DNA from: Desulfobacter curvatus DSM 3379
Lineage (GTDB): Bacteria; Desulfobacterota; Desulfobacteria; Desulfobacterales; Desulfobacteraceae
DNA length: 23,641 nt
Direction of reading: 5' to 3'
Assembly: GCF_000373985.1 (NCBI RefSeq)
Contig: NZ_KB893113.1
Location: 1-23,641, forward strand
Shown here: positions 17,567 to 23,641 of the stretch, one piece after another
Layout of the letters: every line of letters begins with the position of its first letter
Position numbering within the stretch: the first letter of the stretch is position 1
The notes under the pieces: generated by a model
Databases searched by the model: none
Seen by the model: only the letters and a program-made list of their open reading frames with translations
Told to the model about the DNA's origin: nothing
Position numbers and translations under genes: made by a program

Positions 17567-18229
17567 ATGCCCAAACGCATTTTAGATCTTCCTGCGATAG
17601 ATCGCCCCCGGGAAAAACTTCAAAAAAATGGAGCTGATGCGTTATCGGATCTGGAGTTGCTCTCCATTCTTATTGGCTCAGGGACATCAAAAAGTGATGT
17701 AGTTTCCATTGCTAAAAAACTCGTTACTGCTGTTGATGAGAAAGGATCCCAACTTACCGTAAATGATCTTATCAAAGTGGACGGTATTGGAACGGCCAAG
17801 GCATCAACCATAGTCGCCGCATTTGAATTCGTTAGAAGAAGGATAAAACCGGAAGGGTTGAAAATAAACAAACCAATCGATGTGTTGCAATTGATTCAGC
17901 ACTACGCCGGCCGCTCCCAGGAGCATCTGATAACCATATCTGTAAATGGGGCCAATGAGGTTATGAATATACGGGTTGTCACCATTGGGCTTTTGAACCA
18001 GACCCAGGTTCACCCAAGAGAGGTTTTCGCAGATATCATTAAAGATAGGGCATATGCATTGATTTTAGCGCATAATCACCCCTCTGGAGATTTAACGCCG
18101 AGCAAGAATGATTTCTCAATTACCCAAAAAATTAAAGCTGCCGGGAAAATTCTTGGTATTCATCTGCTCGACCATATCATTATTGGGAAAACAGGGTATT
18201 ATTCCTTTCTTGAGCGAAAACAACTGTAA
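17567..18229 (+). CDS. radC: RadC family JAB-domain protein
   Basis: This 220-residue protein is RadC-like. The N-terminal helix-hairpin-helix region has 'LLSILIGSGT' and 'DGIGTAKASTI'. The C-terminal JAB/MPN domain has the metal site 'AHNHPSGDLTPSKND' (H-x-H-x7-S-x2-D). RadC is a predicted metal-dependent hydrolase or nuclease often found in genomic islands; its biochemical role is unsettled. An AAAAGGAGG site at 17554-17562 fixes the start at ATG 17567 rather than the TTG at 17549. It follows the RAMA-like gene by 24 bases and is the last gene of the run. It may be a passenger or a functional part of the operon. Confidence 0.92.
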   Translation: MPKRILDLPAIDRPREKLQKNGADALSDLELLSILIGSGTSKSDVVSIAKKLVTAVDEKGSQLTVNDLIKVDGIGTAKASTIVAAFEFVRRRIKPEGLKINKPIDVLQLIQHYAGRSQEHLITISVNGANEVMNIRVVTIGLLNQTQVHPREVFADIIKDRAYALILAHNHPSGDLTPSKNDFSITQKIKAAGKILGIHLLDHIIIGKTGYYSFLERKQL

Positions 18230-18274
18230 TTCACTGGTAAATAAACAACAAAACCAAACGAGAATAAAAATGAC

Positions 18275-18299
18275 TTGCTAAAAAAATATGCTTTAGCAA
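18275..18299. terminator. AT-rich hairpin after radC
   Basis: Arms TTGCTAAA (18275-18282) and TTTAGCAA (18292-18299) pair perfectly over 8 bases around a 9-base loop. The sequence lies 46 bases after the radC stop and is followed by CAACTTTT. It could end the operon transcript, but the stem is AT-rich and the T tract is short. Confidence 0.4.
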
Positions 18300-18600
18300 A
18301 CAACTTTTAGAAAGTATTCAAGAGCAGACTATCTTCCGAACGGACTCCGCTTTAAGGGTGAACAATGCCTCCAGACTTTCCCTGTTTGTCCTGGTTTAGA
18401 AAATTAAAAGCTGTTTTGCTTTAATTGAGTATCTGACAGATCAAACTGAAAAAGTTGAGGTGAAGTGAAAAATGATTTCCGACCGGGAAAACCTGCTTAC
18501 TTAGTTTCAATATATTTTCAAAATCAAGATGAACAGCTATAGTGCGAAACGCCACCAACGTTAAAAAACGCCTCAGGTTTTAGACGATAATATCTATCTT

Positions 18601-18711
18601 CTACCCTTTGAGATTGCTCATCTTTGGGATTTGTTTTTGCATTGCCTCTGCAAAGCCATGACGTATTTGATCCAATTGTTCCAAAGCTTCGGCATCTTTT
18701 GCAAGCAGCGG
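18601..18711 (-). pseudogene. Unrecognised coding-like remnant downstream of the OYE gene
   Basis: Between two in-frame stops, the minus strand encodes about 36 residues that look protein-like (containing 'DAEALEQLDQIRHGFAEAMQ'), acidic then basic and helical. There is no convincing start codon or binding site. It may be the end of a decayed gene. The rest of 18230-18735 shows only the hairpin at 18275 and no gene I can support. Confidence 0.3.
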
Positions 18712-18735
18712 TTAATATCGTTTTGGTATTCTCGG

Positions 18736-19794
18736 TCAATTTACATTTACGAACGGGTAATCGGTATAACCTTTATCTGCACCGGCGTAAAATGTCGATG
18801 TATCCGGGATATTAAGCTGTTCGCCTGTTTTAAATCGATAAGGCAAATCAGGATTGGCAATAAATAGTTGACCAAAGGCAACGGCATCTGCTTTTTCTTT
18901 TTCAATAACATCTTCAGCAGTTTCTTTTGTGAAACCTTCATTGGCGATGTAAACACCGCCGAACGATTTCTTTAATATTGGTGCAAACCAATCATCACGC
19001 ATAGCTTCTCGAGCACAGATAAAAGCGATATTACGGTTTTTTAGCTGTTCGGCGACATACGTAAACGTAGCAAGCAGGTTGGAATCTCCCATATCATGGG
19101 CATCTCCCCGGGGAGCTAAATGCATACCGACACGATCAGCTCCCCAAACCGAGATAACGGCATCGGTTACTTCCAGCATAAACCTGGCCCGGTTTTCCAG
19201 ACTTCCCCCATATTCATCGGTTCTCTTATTGGTACTATCCTGCAGGAATTGATCGAGCAGATAACCGTTGGCTCCGTGTATCTCAACACCGTCGAATCCA
19301 GCCTTTTTAGCATTTTCAGCTCCTATCCGGAACGCTTCAACAATACTGCCTATTTCATCTGTTTGCAGGGCCCGTGGCGTAACATAAGGTTTTTCCGGAC
19401 GAACCAAACTGACATGCCCTTTCGGCCGAACAGCGCTTGGGGCAACAGGAATTTCACCATCGAGGAACATGGGGTCAGAAATCCGTCCCACATGCCACAA
19501 TTGTAAAAATATACGTCCCTTGGCTTTATGAACTCCGTTGGTAATTTTCTTCCAGCCCTCTACCTGTTTCTCAGACCAGATTCCAGGTGTATCAGCATAG
19601 CCGACACCCATCGGAGTAACAGCAGTTGCCTCGCTTATAATTAAGCCGGCGCTACTTCGTTGCGTATAATATTCTACCATTAAATCATTTGGTGTACGTT
19701 CCGAGCCTGCACGACTGCGTGTCAACGGGGACATGATAATACGATTTGGCAGCTCTAATGCACCAATAGTTAACGGACTGAACAAACTATTCAT
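18736..19794 (-). CDS. Old yellow enzyme family alkene reductase
   Basis: This 352-residue flavoprotein uses FMN and NAD(P)H to reduce C=C bonds of electrophiles such as enones and N-ethylmaleimide-like compounds. The family motifs are clear: FMN contact 'SPLTRSRAG' (22-30), 'WHVGRIS' (100-106) and the active site 'HGANGYLLDQFL' with His173, Asn176 and the proton donor Tyr178. 'NKRTDEYGGSLENRARF' follows directly. The length fits the NemA/OYE class. An AGGAGA site precedes the ATG. A perfect TTGACA -35 and an 11-bp inverted repeat overlap the promoter region, so expression is probably controlled by a repressor. Its neighbours are decayed mobile fragments; it may have arrived with them. Confidence 0.93.
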   Translation of the reverse strand: MNSLFSPLTIGALELPNRIIMSPLTRSRAGSERTPNDLMVEYYTQRSSAGLIISEATAVTPMGVGYADTPGIWSEKQVEGWKKITNGVHKAKGRIFLQLWHVGRISDPMFLDGEIPVAPSAVRPKGHVSLVRPEKPYVTPRALQTDEIGSIVEAFRIGAENAKKAGFDGVEIHGANGYLLDQFLQDSTNKRTDEYGGSLENRARFMLEVTDAVISVWGADRVGMHLAPRGDAHDMGDSNLLATFTYVAEQLKNRNIAFICAREAMRDDWFAPILKKSFGGVYIANEGFTKETAEDVIEKEKADAVAFGQLFIANPDLPYRFKTGEQLNIPDTSTFYAGADKGYTDYPFVNVN

Positions 19795-19818
19795 ATTTCA
19801 TCTCCTAATCATATGTTG

Positions 19819-19862
19819 CGATAGTTCGTATTAAAAAGTAACGAACTATCGAAGTTTGTCAA
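19819..19862 (-). promoter_or_regulatory. OYE promoter with palindromic operator
   Basis: On the minus strand a perfect -35 TTGACA (plus strand TGTCAA at 19857-19862) is followed 16-17 bases on by a weak T/A-rich -10 candidate. Two perfect 11-bp arms, CGATAGTTCGT at 19819-19829 and ACGAACTATCG at 19841-19851, frame the -10 region with an 11-base spacer. The placement suits a dimeric repressor. No regulator gene is present next to it. Confidence 0.65.
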
Positions 19863-19914
19863 TATTGCATATAACTGCTCAGGCGTTAATTCCTGAACCC
19901 GGGCTCCTTTTTCA

Positions 19915-20040
19915 ATATCGTTTCGGATGGTATTGGAATTGAATAATTGGCTTATCAGGGGGACCGCCTCTGAAATTCCACATGTATGATTTTGACTTTC
20001 AAGGCCCTTTTAAGACCTGAAGTGGTGTTTCATCAACGCA
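19915..20040 (-). pseudogene. IS66-family transposase (TnpC) remnant
   Basis: On the minus strand, one frame reads CVDETPLQVLKGP, a stop, then SKSYMWNFRGGPPDKPI and QFQYHPKRY before another stop. This matches the order of the catalytic-core region of IS66 TnpC (xDETPLQVLKEPGRK...SYMWVFRGGPP). The in-frame stop and loss of both flanks show a dead fragment. Sequence up to about 20211 (minus strand) probably belongs to the same decayed element, judging by its position, but has no recognisable motif. It may have disrupted the ADP-ribosylglycohydrolase gene next to it. Confidence 0.8.
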
Positions 20041-20211
20041 TTTATTTACAAATCAATAGAAGCCTTTTTGAATTTCAGAAGTTGATGATTCTTGTATTAA
20101 CTCGGATTCATTTTCCATGGGATTGTCTTAGCGGATACTTTTTTATATTCTTAAATATTCTCTATCACATCAGGTCCCGGAGTATGTTTGTCAACCATAT
20201 TCAATGCGTTC

Positions 20212-20367
20212 TTAAGCAGGTTCATATTCTGTAAGTCCTTGCTGCCCAAAGATAGATTGTATCTGGCTTAAAGATTGAAACGCGATACTTGCGCCAAGGG
20301 CATCACCCACCACTCCCCCAAGCAAACAGCCTTTGAAACTCTCAACGACTCTTTCATTCCCCGTCAT
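20212..20367 (-). pseudogene. Truncated ADP-ribosylglycohydrolase, N-terminal fragment
   Basis: The 51-residue frame starting at ATG 20367 (AAGGATTCGAG upstream) contains 'FKGCLLGGVVGDALGA' and 'GLTEYEPA', the opening of the ADP-ribosylglycohydrolase (DraG/ARH) family. Family members normally continue with '...ITDDTQM', the metal-binding site, and run to about 300 residues. Here a stop follows EPA at once and the sequence changes to IS66 debris. The catalytic part is gone, so this is a broken gene. It starts 36 bases after the editing-domain gene, which suggests they once formed one transcript. Confidence 0.85.
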
Positions 20368-20403
20368 ACTCGAATCCTTTTCACAATAAATCATATTTAC
20401 CGT

Positions 20404-20907
20404 TCAAAACTCTTTGAATATCCGGGCAAGAGGGTGCCCCTTGGCTTCAATTAACAAGTCATTAAAATAACCGTATGCGGTCTGCGATGCTTCATAGCCT
20501 GCCGTCTCAAGTCTACCCTGTACACGATCAAGAACTCCCTTGGCATCATCGGGTTCTGCCTTTTCTTCAGCCAAGTGCGTAAACGAATGAAGAAGGATTG
20601 TTTTCACATCCCATTTACGAGCCAACCATTTAGCATTTTTTACAAGTTTGGTTTCAGCACCCGCACCATCTTGAGTATCTTTCGGTTCGACATGAATGAA
20701 GGCAACAACCACATTTTGTCTTTCATCTGCATCCGCATTAGGATAATCCTCTAACGTTTTTATGGTCGGTTTCCAAGAAAACTTTTCACAATACCAAAAC
20801 AATATTCTCATTTTTTTAAGTCCGATCGTTCGTTGTCCATGAATAAACTCTGCCGTGACGAAAAGTATCCCAGGCTCCTTGAAGATCCGAAAGGATGTTT
20901 TTTTCAT
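20404..20907 (-). CDS. Stand-alone archaeal-type threonyl-tRNA synthetase editing domain protein
   Basis: From Met33, the protein reads 'MRILFWYCEKFSWKPT', then 'NVVVAFIHVEP', 'VKTILLHSFTHLAEEKAEPD' and 'KGHPLARI', the layout of the archaeal ThrRS N-terminal editing domain (Thr-ED fold), which removes Ser wrongly attached to tRNA-Thr. No synthetase domain follows, so it is a free-standing form. The frame runs 32 residues further upstream to 20907; an alternative start at 20811 matches the domain border, but neither has a good binding site. If the first start is right, the extra N-terminal piece has no known role. The truncated ADP-ribosylglycohydrolase gene lies directly downstream. Confidence 0.8.
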   Translation of the reverse strand: MKKTSFRIFKEPGILFVTAEFIHGQRTIGLKKMRILFWYCEKFSWKPTIKTLEDYPNADADERQNVVVAFIHVEPKDTQDGAGAETKLVKNAKWLARKWDVKTILLHSFTHLAEEKAEPDDAKGVLDRVQGRLETAGYEASQTAYGYFNDLLIEAKGHPLARIFKEF

Positions 20908-21088
20908 ATCCTGTCAGCGTTGTTTGAAAAATCATAATCAAGCACTAAAATGAGTTAGGCAATACTCTTTGCCATTTTCTTATTCCAAACAAATAAATGT
21001 TACGTTTTAGGTTTTAAGTGAAAATTGCTCACCTTATTACGTGATGCAGGCGATATTTGAATCTCCCTTTTTTCGGTTACTTTTATAT

Positions 21089-21116
21089 GAAACTAGAGAC
21101 AGGATACAAGAAACAA
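21089..21116 (+). repeat. Heptamer tandem repeat
   Basis: Four 7-base units follow each other without gap: GAAACTA, GAGACAG, GATACAA, GAAACAA, consensus GANACWR. The first two units are mirrored as an imperfect inverted repeat by GTGTCTTTAGTTTC at 21161-21174, enclosing a GC-rich middle with GGCGCC. Confidence 0.6.
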
Positions 21117-21150
21117 GAGGGCGAAGCGCCTGCGGCGCCCATTTTAGCCT

Positions 21151-21181
21151 TGCATTGTTGGTGTCTTTAGTTTCATTGTTT
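21151..21181 (+). repeat. Dispersed 31-bp repeat, copy 2
   Basis: This copy matches 3433-3463 at 29 of 31 positions in the same orientation. Its end flows into the first structured unit at 21170. Confidence 0.7.
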
Positions 21182-21214
21182 GTTGTGGGCTTGCGGCCCG
21201 TGGCCGTTTTATAA

Positions 21215-21244
21215 GAAACTCTCTGTAACCCACAGAGATGTTTC
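21215..21244 (+). repeat. Strong hairpin inside the repeat block
   Basis: GAAACTCTCTGT (21215-21226) pairs with ACAGAGA-T-GTTTC (21232-21244) with one bulged T and a 5-base loop AACCC. It bridges units A and B. No T-run follows, so it does not look like a standard terminator. Confidence 0.6.
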
Positions 21245-21248
21245 AATG

Positions 21249-21300
21249 TTCGTTGTAGGCTGAACCATGGTGAAAAACCAGGTCAGCCCGTGGCTGTTAT
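21249..21300 (+). repeat. 52-bp dispersed repeat, copy 1
   Basis: This stretch matches 23217-23268 at 46 of 52 positions in direct orientation, so the two copies flank cobM and the ArsC-like gene. It is the central part of structured unit B. Confidence 0.75.
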
Positions 21301-21744
21301 ATACCAGAAGCCTCTTGATGTTTCAATCTATCATGGTGACGTTCCGTTCGGTATTAAGACCTGCCAAGTCTTTATTAAAGTGGTATCGAGTACTTTCGTT
21401 CTTGGGGGCCTGATCAGGGGACATATAAAAATCTGCCAGACCAAATCAAGGGTCTGAGGTGAAGACTACCTACAGAACAATGTCCGCTTTTCATACGAAT
21501 GAACACAGTAGACTATCCCTAATTAAACGATACCCGCCGCAATCCATATGCCGGGAGGGAGAGAAGTGAAAGTTTACCGGCGCATGGCTTGGTTCAAGCC
21601 GGAGTTCAAAATCCTCAAAGACCTGAAAATCTCCTGATCCCAGAGAAGGCCCCTGATTAAGCTTTATCCTGGATATTTTACCGGAACCGATTTCTTCCGG
21701 CCACTTCCACAAATCGGATTTGAGCTTTTTTTTACCGCTCCAAC

Positions 21745-21874
21745 CTGTTAGAAGGTGAATTGGCAGCCCCCCGCCCGGCCCCTTTGTACCGGGTCTCCGG
21801 ATAACTGGTTTGTTCATGAGAAGGAAGCGTTGAACCCCGTGTGGATCATTGCAACGGAAAAAGGAAACGTATGA
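21745..21874 (+). pseudogene. Deleted second copy of cobL (3' part)
   Basis: The sequence matches two separate parts of the intact cobL. 21751-21823 corresponds to the KGELA through PDDWFVHEK region near 5433-5505 and contains a frame change. 21824-21874 corresponds to the last codons, EALNPVWIIATEKGNV and stop (5987-6038 in the intact gene). The roughly 480 bases between, including the CbiT methyltransferase SAM site, are missing. Its stop TGA overlaps the cobM start (ATGA), so it marks an original cobL-cobM junction. Copies differ at many positions, so it is not a very recent duplicate. The stretch 21330-21740 shows no gene I can support. Confidence 0.85.
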
Positions 21875-22638
21875 TGAAAAAATATCCGATTATATTTACC
21901 GGGGCAGGGCCGGGGGCCCCGGACCTGATCACGGTCAGAGGCATGAAAGCCTTGGAAGCGGCTGATTATATCCTCTATGCAGGGTCTCTGGTCCCTGAAG
22001 CCGTGCTGACCTGGGCCGGTGACGCGGCTAAAAAGGCTTCCAGCGCCGGTATGCACCTGGACGAGATCGTGGATGCCATGGTTGAGGCCTGGGACAAAGG
22101 GCTTAAAGTGGTGCGGCTGCACACCGGAGATCCGTCCCTTTACGGGGCCATTGCCGAGCAGATGATGCTGCTGGACCGGCGACAGATCCCCTACGAAGTG
22201 ATCCCGGGCGTTACCGCGGCCTTTGCTGCGGCTGCCGCACTCAAGGTTGAATACACTGTGCCCGAGCAATCCCAGACTCTGATTTTTACCCGGATTTCAG
22301 GCCGGACCCCGGTACCGGAAAAAGAGTCTTTGGAAAGCCTTGCTGCCCATAACGCGTCCATGGCCATTTACCTAAGCGCCGGTATGGCCGAACAGGTGCA
22401 AAAAATATTGGCCGCTGCCTATGGCCCCAAAGCCCCTGTGGCCGTGGCCTATCGGGTGAGCCACCCCCAAGAGCGCATTCTTGTCACCATCGTGGACCGG
22501 CTGGCGCAGACCATGGCGGAAAACGAAATCAACCGCCTGGCACTTATTATTGTCGGTCCTTTTTTGGAGTCGGAAACGGATGCCAGATCTCTGCTGTACG
22601 ACCGGACCTTTGCCCATGGCTACCGGGGCAAAAATTGA
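21871..22638 (+). CDS. cobM: Cobalt-precorrin-4 / precorrin-4 C11-methyltransferase
   Basis: This 255-residue tetrapyrrole methylase adds a methyl group to C11 in B12 synthesis (CobM/CbiF). Family landmarks are 'IIFTGAGPGAPDLITVRG' at the N-terminus, 'YAGSLVPEAVL', 'VVRLHTGDPSLYGAIAEQM' for the SAM pocket and 'VIPGVTAAFAAAAAL'. The start is ATG 21871 (or ATG 21874), with AAAGGAAA upstream; the longer GTG frame from 21841 lies in the cobL remnant and is not the start. The ATGA overlap with that remnant is typical of coupled genes. An inverted repeat follows the stop. The intact cobL lies 15.8 kb upstream. Confidence 0.93.
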   Translation: MMKKYPIIFTGAGPGAPDLITVRGMKALEAADYILYAGSLVPEAVLTWAGDAAKKASSAGMHLDEIVDAMVEAWDKGLKVVRLHTGDPSLYGAIAEQMMLLDRRQIPYEVIPGVTAAFAAAAALKVEYTVPEQSQTLIFTRISGRTPVPEKESLESLAAHNASMAIYLSAGMAEQVQKILAAAYGPKAPVAVAYRVSHPQERILVTIVDRLAQTMAENEINRLALIIVGPFLESETDARSLLYDRTFAHGYRGKN

Positions 22639-22648
22639 TTAATCAGAA

Positions 22649-22673
22649 GCCCGGGCATAATATCTGCCCGGGC
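22649..22673 (+). terminator. cobM: GC-rich hairpin after cobM
   Basis: GCCCGGGCA (22649-22657) and TGCCCGGGC (22665-22673) pair perfectly over 9 bases with a 7-base loop, 11 bases after the cobM stop. Little T-run follows, so it may be a Rho-independent terminator or serve both converging genes. Confidence 0.6.
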
Positions 22674-22703
22674 GATGGATGGTTTATGGTGTTTTGGGGT
22701 GGC

Positions 22704-23162
22704 TCAGCTTATTTTCTTTTCATCACAGCTGGTGTTTTCTGCCAGCATTGGACAGAGGCCAAGGTTTTCCTGTCGAAGTTGTTCAACAACGGCTTCATTC
22801 CCTTTTGATGGATTAAGTCCGATCCAGGCGTGAACCATTTCTGTGGCAAATCCCTGCATTCTTTCATCTCCCACACGAAGCAGAGGACGTTTGATGAGTA
22901 TGGGGTTTTTTAGCATTAAGTCGAGAGCCTCTTCTTTGCCGACAGATTCCGGGATTACCTTTCCCGATTTCACCAACGGTGCGGTCCTGTTAAACCAATC
23001 TGCCACAGGCCTGTCTCCAAAATAAAGAAGCAGTTCCTCCCGGGTCCATTGTGTCTCCAAAATATTTTTTTCGGTTACAACATGGCCCGCAGCCGCGAGC
23101 CACCTCTTTTGTTTGGTGTTGTTTATGCAACCGGGTTTCTCGTAAAATGTAACTTGGGCCAC
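22704..23162 (-). CDS. ArsC/Spx-like thioredoxin-fold protein (nitrogenase-associated type)
   Basis: The protein has a thioredoxin/ArsC fold. 'VTFYEKPGCINNTKQKRWL' (from residue 4) is the N-terminal strand, active-site loop with Cys12, and first helix. 'YFGDRPVADWFNRTAPLVKS' and 'NPILIKRPLLRVGDERMQGF' follow, typical of arsenate-reductase-related, nitrogenase-associated proteins. There is one Cys in the loop, not CxxC. The best start is GTG 23162, with an AAAGGAGG site five bases upstream; the longer frame from 23186 overlaps this site. Length is 152 residues. It converges with cobM. Arsenate reduction itself is not supported by the motif. Confidence 0.85.
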   Translation of the reverse strand: MAQVTFYEKPGCINNTKQKRWLAAAGHVVTEKNILETQWTREELLLYFGDRPVADWFNRTAPLVKSGKVIPESVGKEEALDLMLKNPILIKRPLLRVGDERMQGFATEMVHAWIGLNPSKGNEAVVEQLRQENLGLCPMLAENTSCDEKKIS

Positions 23163-23216
23163 AATTCCTCCTTTTTTTATAGGCAAGTCTGTGTAACGAG
23201 CATAGATCTTTTAACT

Positions 23217-23268
23217 TTCGTTGTGGGCCGAACCACGGTGAAAAACCCGGTCAGCCCATGGCCGTTAT
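23217..23268 (+). repeat. 52-bp dispersed repeat, copy 2
   Basis: This copy matches 21249-21300 at 46 of 52 positions. It lies upstream of the ArsC-like gene and ends at the stop codon of the orphan frame on the minus strand. No third copy was noticed, though the short unit at 21170 is related. Confidence 0.75.
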
Positions 23269-23424
23269 TTGGTACTGTTTGCAATAGTCCTTACGGATGC
23301 GATATTTTCCCAGTCATAGTAGGTATTGATCATTTGATCATTTTTTTCTTCGGTAATGCGGACGAACTCTTCTCCAAGAAATAAAGTGGCGCCATCGGGC
23401 GCATTCCCATTTTCCCGGTCATGC
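23265..23424 (-). pseudogene. Orphan coding-like frame between transposase and repeat
   Basis: On the minus strand, a frame reads 'DRENGNAPDGATLFLGEEF', 'VRITEEKNDQMINTYYDW' and 'ENIASVRTIANSTK' before a TAA. The composition looks protein-like, but there is no start codon in frame until the middle. It may be the truncated end of a host gene cut by the neighbouring transposase element. I do not recognise it. Confidence 0.35.
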
Positions 23425-23640
23425 CGCCGGCATTGGATTGTGCGTGGTTGCCATGAGTTTCAAACAATCCCAACGCCCTGCTTTAAAGTATGATCGTAGC
23501 ATAATCATTTTTTCTGCATTTTCCCGATACCAAAAAGTGCATGGACCTTTCAGACGTAAATTCACCACCCTACGAATTGAACTTTCAATAGCACCGCTGC
23601 CAATAGGTAAATTCAACGCTTTTACAGTGGGGAAATCAAG
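23419..23640 (-). CDS. Transposase, C-terminal part (5' partial)
   Basis: The frame is open to the right window edge and ends at TGA 23419. It reads 'LNLPIGSGAIESSIRRVVNL', 'RLKGPCTFWYRENAEKMIML' and 'RSYFKAGRWDCLKL'. 'IGSGAIESSIRRVVN' is the catalytic-Glu region of a DDE-type transposase. The family is uncertain (ISKra4- or ISLre2-like). The N-terminal part lies beyond the window. No terminal inverted repeat could be defined between it and 23268. Confidence 0.8.
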   Translation of the reverse strand, partial: LDFPTVKALNLPIGSGAIESSIRRVVNLRLKGPCTFWYRENAEKMIMLRSYFKAGRWDCLKLMATTHNPMPAA

Positions 23641-23641
23641 C

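Larger units (their letters stand above)
21170..21319 (+). repeat. Two imperfect 70-80 base structured repeat units
   Basis: Unit A (21170-21239) and unit B (21240-21319) each open with GTTTCAWTGTTYGTTGTRGG, then a GC-rich inner hairpin, then GCCCGTGGCYGTT. A third unit start (GTTTCAATC) is at 21320. Unit A has a short inner loop, while unit B carries a longer insert with GAACCATGGTGAAAAACC. The pattern is that of a REP/BIME-like element. Confidence 0.65.

Noticed and set aside
21240..21330. CRISPR-like repeats because GATGTTTCAAT occurs twice
   Set aside because: The units are 70-80 bases with hairpins and no uniform spacers, and no cas genes are present; they fit a REP-like element better.
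21330..21740. Possible cobalamin riboswitch upstream of cobM
   Set aside because: Small hairpins such as CAGACC/GGTCTG at 21437-21456 are present, but the conserved B12-box and core sequences were not found.
21491..21817. 108-codon minus-strand frame upstream of cobM
   Set aside because: Its N-terminal residues resemble the antisense translation of cobL, as expected from the cobL remnant, so it is a shadow of that remnant.

Overview
The window reads like a chromosome segment of a sulfate-reducing Desulfobacterota (Desulfobacteraceae-like) bacterium. This is inferred from a fused CbiE/CbiT corrin enzyme with a separate CobM, paired SPFH membrane proteins, moderate GC and many decayed mobile fragments. 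No rRNA, tRNA or CRISPR array was seen, so the taxonomy is only an inference.

Layout. 1-1094 holds the 3' end of a repeat-rich, PDZ-ended protein. 1291-4803 holds two overlapping SPFH-domain genes (one membrane-anchored, one lipoprotein) and an unrecognised membrane-anchored protein. 4815-6038 is an intact fused cobalt-precorrin methyltransferase (cbiET/cobL). 6116-7208 (minus) is a HEAT-repeat protein with a 36-codon ORF behind it. 7450-18229 is one tightly packed plus-strand operon, the centre of interest. 18230-21870 is a decayed region: an old yellow enzyme gene with a palindromic operator, an IS66 transposase remnant, a truncated ADP-ribosylglycohydrolase, a stand-alone archaeal-type ThrRS editing domain, structured repeats and a deleted second copy of cobL. 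21871-22638 is cobM. The right end has an ArsC-like/nitrogenase-associated protein and the 3' end of a transposase.

The operon at 7450-18229 combines parts of two kinds of DNA-modification defence. From type I restriction-modification come an HsdM-like N6-adenine methylase that carries an HsdR-N nuclease-like domain at its own N-terminus, and a two-TRD specificity subunit HsdS. There is no HsdR motor. Next come a DUF1016/YhcG PD-(D/E)XK nuclease, a 59-residue small protein, a winged-helix protein, a DndD-like SMC-type ATPase, a protein with a DndE-like N-terminus fused to a HerA-type ATPase, a RAMA-like modified-DNA reader and RadC. The Dnd sulfur-transfer genes (dndA, dndC) are absent. My reading is a methylation-based modification system in which DndD/DndE-HerA ATPases replace the HsdR translocase. 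The methylase is split by two close frame changes at its catalytic NPPF motif, one in a run of seven C, so as sequenced it looks switched off, mutated or mis-sequenced.

The cobL 3' end occurs twice: in the intact gene ending at 6038, and as a remnant overlapping the start of cobM at 21871. The roughly 15.8 kb between looks like cargo lodged within a cobL-cobM gene pair.
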